From a virus: a DNA stretch of 25,717 nt. This document shows positions 23,321 to 25,717 of this stretch, in pieces. Within the stretch, counting starts at the first letter, position 1. Each line of letters opens with the position of its first letter. A program made the position numbers and the translations under genes. Below the pieces are notes generated by a model, which saw only the letters and a list, made by a program, of their open reading frames with translations, did not search any database and was not told the origin of the DNA. The DNA lies in IMG/VR virus record IMGVR_UViG_3300036841_000024, positions 1 to 25,717 of that record. The stretch is one strand, 5' to 3'.

Positions 23321-23686
23321 TTAAGAGCTGATCTCCTCGCAACTCGTGCCCTCGAACCGCACGCGCACCTGGCCTTCACGGGTGTTGTTCTCGAGGGCCG
23401 ATTTGCATGCCGCCTGTTTGAGCACGTAGGTTTTGCCGTTGATGAGCTCGGCGGTCACGGTGACGTCGACCATCGCGTCAAGGTCCTCGAGCAGCACCTC
23501 GGGCGTCGTAGTGACGTCTCCTTCGATCCACGGCACCCGCGGCAGCTCTTGATAACCGTGCACGTAGTCTTGGCCTGCGAGCATCGTGCGCTCGATCGGC
23601 GACGACGACACGGTGAAGTTGCCGCGGAGTGGGTATTGATCGCCATCGACCTTGAAGAAGGCCGTGCCTGCGACTGCTTGCGCCAT
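23321..23686 (-). CDS. Tail tube protein, Mu gpM-like, 121 aa
   Basis: Forms the inner tube through which DNA passes. It matches the Mu gpM-type tail tube family: AGTAFFKVDGDQYPLRGNFT, then ERTMLAGQDYVHGYQELPRV, then PWIEGDVTTTPEVLLEDLDA and AELINGKTYVLKQAACKS. Length is typical (Mu gpM is about 118 aa). Start is ATG 23686 with GGAGAT upstream. It is preceded by a 111-base gap, one of only two noticeable gaps in the window, which holds a terminator-like hairpin and a leader hairpin also found before the sheath gene. High expression is expected because the tube is built from many copies. Confidence 0.94.
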   Translation of the reverse strand: MAQAVAGTAFFKVDGDQYPLRGNFTVSSSPIERTMLAGQDYVHGYQELPRVPWIEGDVTTTPEVLLEDLDAMVDVTVTAELINGKTYVLKQAACKSALENNTREGQVRVRFEGTSCEEISS

Positions 23687-23693
23687 AGTGGGA

Positions 23694-23731
23694 TCTCCAT
23701 CTAGCGGGAGTGACGCGTCTCACGACGGATC
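23694..23731 (-). promoter_or_regulatory. Hairpin leader and ribosome site of the tube gene (copy 2)
   Basis: At 23731-23712 the minus strand reads GATCCGTCGTGAGACGCGTC. It can fold as an eight-position stem with one C-C mismatch and one G-U pair, closed by a GUGA loop of the GNRA type. Ten bases later comes GATGGAGA (23701-23694), seven bases before the ATG. The same arrangement lies before the sheath gene. The two hairpins differ at two bases only, and those two bases pair with each other. Probably acts in the mRNA; role unknown. Confidence 0.7.
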
Positions 23732-23763
23732 GAGCGGTCCTGATCCCGCGCGGGCCGTTTGCG

Positions 23764-23788
23764 CGGAAGAAAAGGCGCGGGCGCCTTT
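23764..23788 (-). terminator. Terminator-like hairpin after the sheath gene
   Basis: On the minus strand, AAAGGCG and CGCCTTT (seven pairs) enclose a CCCG loop, and the stem runs into TTTTCTT. It starts nine bases after the sheath stop codon. The shape fits a rho-independent terminator, perhaps partial, since the tail genes beyond must still be transcribed. It could also serve as a 3' end stabiliser for sheath mRNA. Confidence 0.6.
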
Positions 23789-23797
23789 CGCTTCGAC

Positions 23798-25348
23798 TTA
23801 CCGGAGAATCTCGGCGTCCTGGCCGCGGTTGGATTGGAGTCTGAACTGCACCAGCACGGCGTAGATGCGCAGCTGGTTCACGAGATCGGGCGGGTACAGA
23901 ACGTTGAGCCGATTCGGGTTATTAGGGTCACGCTCGACGATGAGGTTCGCCTTGTAGCTGGCGACGTCCTCGACCAGGCCGTTGAATTCGTCGATGCGAT
24001 ATTCGGCGACGAGCTCGGCCTTGACGATCTTGGGCGTGACAATTTTCTGCCCGACGCCGAAGCGGGTGCCGTCGTTGGCGAGTTTATGGCGCGGGAATTT
24101 CGAGGTGATCGCCTGGCGCTGATTGCGGATCAGCCGCGCCAGCGTTGCCATGGTGGTCACCAGCTCATAGGCATCGTCGCTCTGGCCATAGAGGTTGAGC
24201 TGGTAGGTGGTCGTGTCCCGCATGATCATCGGCTGACCATCGGAGCCGCGTTTCTGCGTCGCGATACCCACGCCGGAAAGGCTGTTGACCTCCGGCAGGA
24301 TGAACGTGTCCTCCGGCCTGGCCGGCAGGATCTTGTTGAGCGACAAGGTCTGCAGCGGGCGCGCCGGATCGTTGGTCAGCGCGCGTGCGGACTTGCTGGC
24401 ATAGGCCGCCGCCCACTCGTAGGTCGGCGATGGCGCCAGCGGCTCGACGCCCATGATCGAGGTCGGGCCGAAATTGCGCGTCTCGCCGAACACGATGAGG
24501 TCGGAATAGTCATCGCGCTTGGCAGCGAACAGATGACCATAGAGCTGGCGCATCCAGCCCCAGCGTCCGGTGTCGTCGAACCCCCATTCCTGCTCGAAGT
24601 CGAACAGCGTATTCGAATCGGTGTTGGCAAGCGCGACATATTCATATTCGTGCTCGCCGAGGTTCGCGATCGCGTTGGTGTAATCGGGCACGCCGGCGCC
24701 GCCGGAGAGGCTTGCGGGCATCGTCACCGCCATGCCGGGCGGGAGCGCCTGGCCGCCGACTTTGCCGTAGTAGTTCAAAGTCAGCGAGATGTCGTTGCCG
24801 TTCACGCCCTTGGTCTTGCAGGTCAACGTGACCGTGTCGGTTGCGGCCGCCGCGGTTACCGGCAAGCTCGGAATGTCGTTGATCGCCGCCGCCAGCGCGG
24901 TGGCGATGGTGTCCGGCGTGTCGGTGGTCCCGCAGACGATGCCGACGTGATGCCCGGCGATGTAGAGATGCAGCATCCCGGCCTCGGTCGGGACCGCGTC
25001 GATCGAGATGTCGCCGGTTGCCGCAATCGAGCCCGCCAGCGGCGCGACCGGCAGCGCCCAAATCTCCTGCGCGAAGTTGTTCGCGAAGCTCGCCGCGAAC
25101 ATGCAAGCGAGCTCGGATCCTTCGCCATATTGGTGATCCGCCTCGGCCTGCGTCCCGATCGGCCGCGGCACGTCGGGCACGGCGATGCCCGCGGTGACGC
25201 CGGTGGTCGCGTCGCTTTCGGTGATCATCGAGCCGACGAGGAGGATCGGCTGCCGCACGATCGGCAAGCCCGCCATCGACGGATCGATCTCGGCCCAGAA
25301 TAGCGGCATCCGCCAATTGGCGGGAATCGAGTCAAAGCTGATGGGCAT
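23798..25348 (-). CDS. Tail sheath protein, Mu gpL-like, 516 aa
   Basis: Contractile outer sheath of the tail. It is recognised by the gpL-type start (ISFDSIPANWRMPLFWAEID, then RQPILLVGSMI), GEGSELACMFAASFANNFAQEIWAL (two segments), the middle EYEYVALANTDSNTLFDFEQEW, and the C-terminal RDTTTYQLNLYGQSDDAYEL ... LARLIRNQRQAITSKFPRHK, ending with FNGLVEDVASYKANLIVERD. Length agrees with Mu gpL (about 495 aa). Start is ATG 25348 with GGAGA upstream. A leader hairpin precedes it and a terminator-like hairpin follows it. It lies between the DUF2635 gene and the tube gene, as in Mu. The 514-aa plus-strand frame across it is antisense shadow. Confidence 0.96.
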   Translation of the reverse strand: MPISFDSIPANWRMPLFWAEIDPSMAGLPIVRQPILLVGSMITESDATTGVTAGIAVPDVPRPIGTQAEADHQYGEGSELACMFAASFANNFAQEIWALPVAPLAGSIAATGDISIDAVPTEAGMLHLYIAGHHVGIVCGTTDTPDTIATALAAAINDIPSLPVTAAAATDTVTLTCKTKGVNGNDISLTLNYYGKVGGQALPPGMAVTMPASLSGGAGVPDYTNAIANLGEHEYEYVALANTDSNTLFDFEQEWGFDDTGRWGWMRQLYGHLFAAKRDDYSDLIVFGETRNFGPTSIMGVEPLAPSPTYEWAAAYASKSARALTNDPARPLQTLSLNKILPARPEDTFILPEVNSLSGVGIATQKRGSDGQPMIMRDTTTYQLNLYGQSDDAYELVTTMATLARLIRNQRQAITSKFPRHKLANDGTRFGVGQKIVTPKIVKAELVAEYRIDEFNGLVEDVASYKANLIVERDPNNPNRLNVLYPPDLVNQLRIYAVLVQFRLQSNRGQDAEILR

Positions 25349-25354
25349 GGACGT

Positions 25355-25390
25355 TCTCCATCGGAGGAAAGGCGCGTCTCACGACGGACC
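25355..25390 (-). promoter_or_regulatory. Hairpin leader and ribosome site of the sheath gene (copy 1)
   Basis: At 25390-25371 the minus strand reads GGTCCGTCGTGAGACGCGCC, an eight-position stem with a GUGA loop. Eight bases later comes GATGGAGA (25362-25355), six bases before the ATG. It is the partner of the tube-gene leader: 18 of 20 hairpin bases are equal, and the two changes keep a base pair. I see no further copy in the window. Confidence 0.7.
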
Positions 25391-25393
25391 GAG

Positions 25394-25413
25394 AAAAAGA
25401 GGCGAGGCGCGCC
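25394..25413 (-). terminator. Weak terminator-like element after the DUF2635 gene
   Basis: On the minus strand GGCG-CGCCT-CGCC is followed by TCTTTTTCTC, only a few bases after the TAA of the upstream gene. The stem has just four G-C pairs, so termination would be weak. I list it because the tube gene has a better element at the corresponding place. Confidence 0.35.
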
Positions 25414-25416
25414 GCT

Positions 25417-25717
25417 TTAGGTTTGCGGATCGCGCGCGCGCCGGCGTTGGTGCGTTGTGCGCTCGCCTTCGTCCTCGCGCTTGTGCGCCTGCGGCGCGCG
25501 GATGGCTTCCGCGACCGCGTCATCCGCAAGCTTGACCGTACCTTCCCTCAGCCGCCGCCAGGTGAAGGAATCGAGCGGCCACTCGACCGAGTCGCCGATG
25601 TTGGGAAGAAATTTCTGGCGCGTGACGCCGTGTTGGAGGGCCCGGCGATATTTCTCTTCCGTGGCGACCACGCGCACATGCGTCGGCCGCGAAAGATCGT
25701 CCGGCTTGTGCCGCTTC
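25417..25717 (-). CDS. DUF2635-like small tail protein, Mu gp38-like (5' end cut by window edge)
   Basis: The reading frame is open from the window edge; a GTG at 25677 exists, but the upstream codons (KRHKPDDLSRPTHV) look like protein, so the true start is probably outside. The core IGDSVEWPLDSFTWRRLREGTVKL fits the DUF2635 pattern (small beta domain with WRRRL.DG.V) known for the gene just before the sheath in Mu-like phages. The C-terminus is charged and Arg-rich (KREDEGERTTHQRRRARD). Role in tail assembly not established. Relative to the sheath, it has the expected position and strand. Confidence 0.72.
   Translation of the reverse strand, partial: KRHKPDDLSRPTHVRVVATEEKYRRALQHGVTRQKFLPNIGDSVEWPLDSFTWRRLREGTVKLADDAVAEAIRAPQAHKREDEGERTTHQRRRARDPQT

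Noticed and set aside
23745-23754. Ten-base perfect palindrome cccgcgcggg as an operator
   Set aside because: Such G+C palindromes arise readily at this base composition, and no second copy or promoter is visible beside it.
23759-25303. A 514-codon plus-strand open frame opposite the sheath gene
   Set aside because: It is rich in Arg, Asp, Val, Ala and Gly as expected from antisense of G+C-rich codons, matches no family, and lies fully opposite a well-recognised sheath gene.

Overview
The window is the tail and lysis half of a Mu-like contractile-tailed phage, most likely an integrated prophage. The host is probably a G+C-rich alphaproteobacterium, perhaps Bradyrhizobium/Rhodopseudomonas-like. 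That guess rests on strong GC3 bias, alphaproteobacterial-type fibre domains and a small protein of a kind I know from that group; no host gene or attachment site is visible. All supported genes lie on the minus strand, so the module is transcribed from the right end of the window to the left. It is almost gap-free: most neighbours overlap by 1-4 bases (ATGA, GTGA, TGATG) or are separated by a few bases. The long plus-strand frames are antisense shadows of G+C-rich genes.

Right to left, the order follows Mu: a DUF2635 protein (cut by the window edge), tail sheath, tail tube, tail assembly chaperone with a probable -1 frameshift, tape measure, DNA-circularisation protein gpN, baseplate hub gp44, spike gp45, gp46, baseplate wedge gp47 (J-like) and gp48. 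There are several departures from Mu. Two tandem paralogous tape measure genes are present, each with a different putative wall-acting domain. gpN is divided over two genes. An extra 373-aa gene sits between gp45 and gp46. The spike carries a Gln-rich insertion.

From about 11.0 kb down to 3.9 kb lies the host-recognition region: a beta-helix-like fibre with repeated N-terminal domains, two small proteins, two collagen-like fibres rich in Gly-Pro-Thr triplets, and a small protein that may be a fibre chaperone. A class I SAM methyltransferase and a GT4-type glycosyltransferase follow in the same overlapping gene string. They may decorate the Thr-rich fibres or alter the host surface.

From about 2.2 kb to the left edge is the lysis end: a 40-aa membrane peptide, a 46-aa CxxC basic peptide, a three-part lysin (Amidase_3, peptidoglycan-binding, lysozyme-like), a 67-aa small protein and the start of a membrane protein that could be a holin.

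The most striking non-coding signal is a 20-base hairpin leader found only upstream of the sheath and tube genes. Its two copies differ at exactly two bases, and these two bases pair with each other (G-C in one copy, A-T in the other). In both places a terminator-like element lies upstream and the same GATGGAGA ribosome-binding segment lies downstream. No gene-free stretch longer than 300 bases exists, and I see no tRNA, IS element, CRISPR array or origin.
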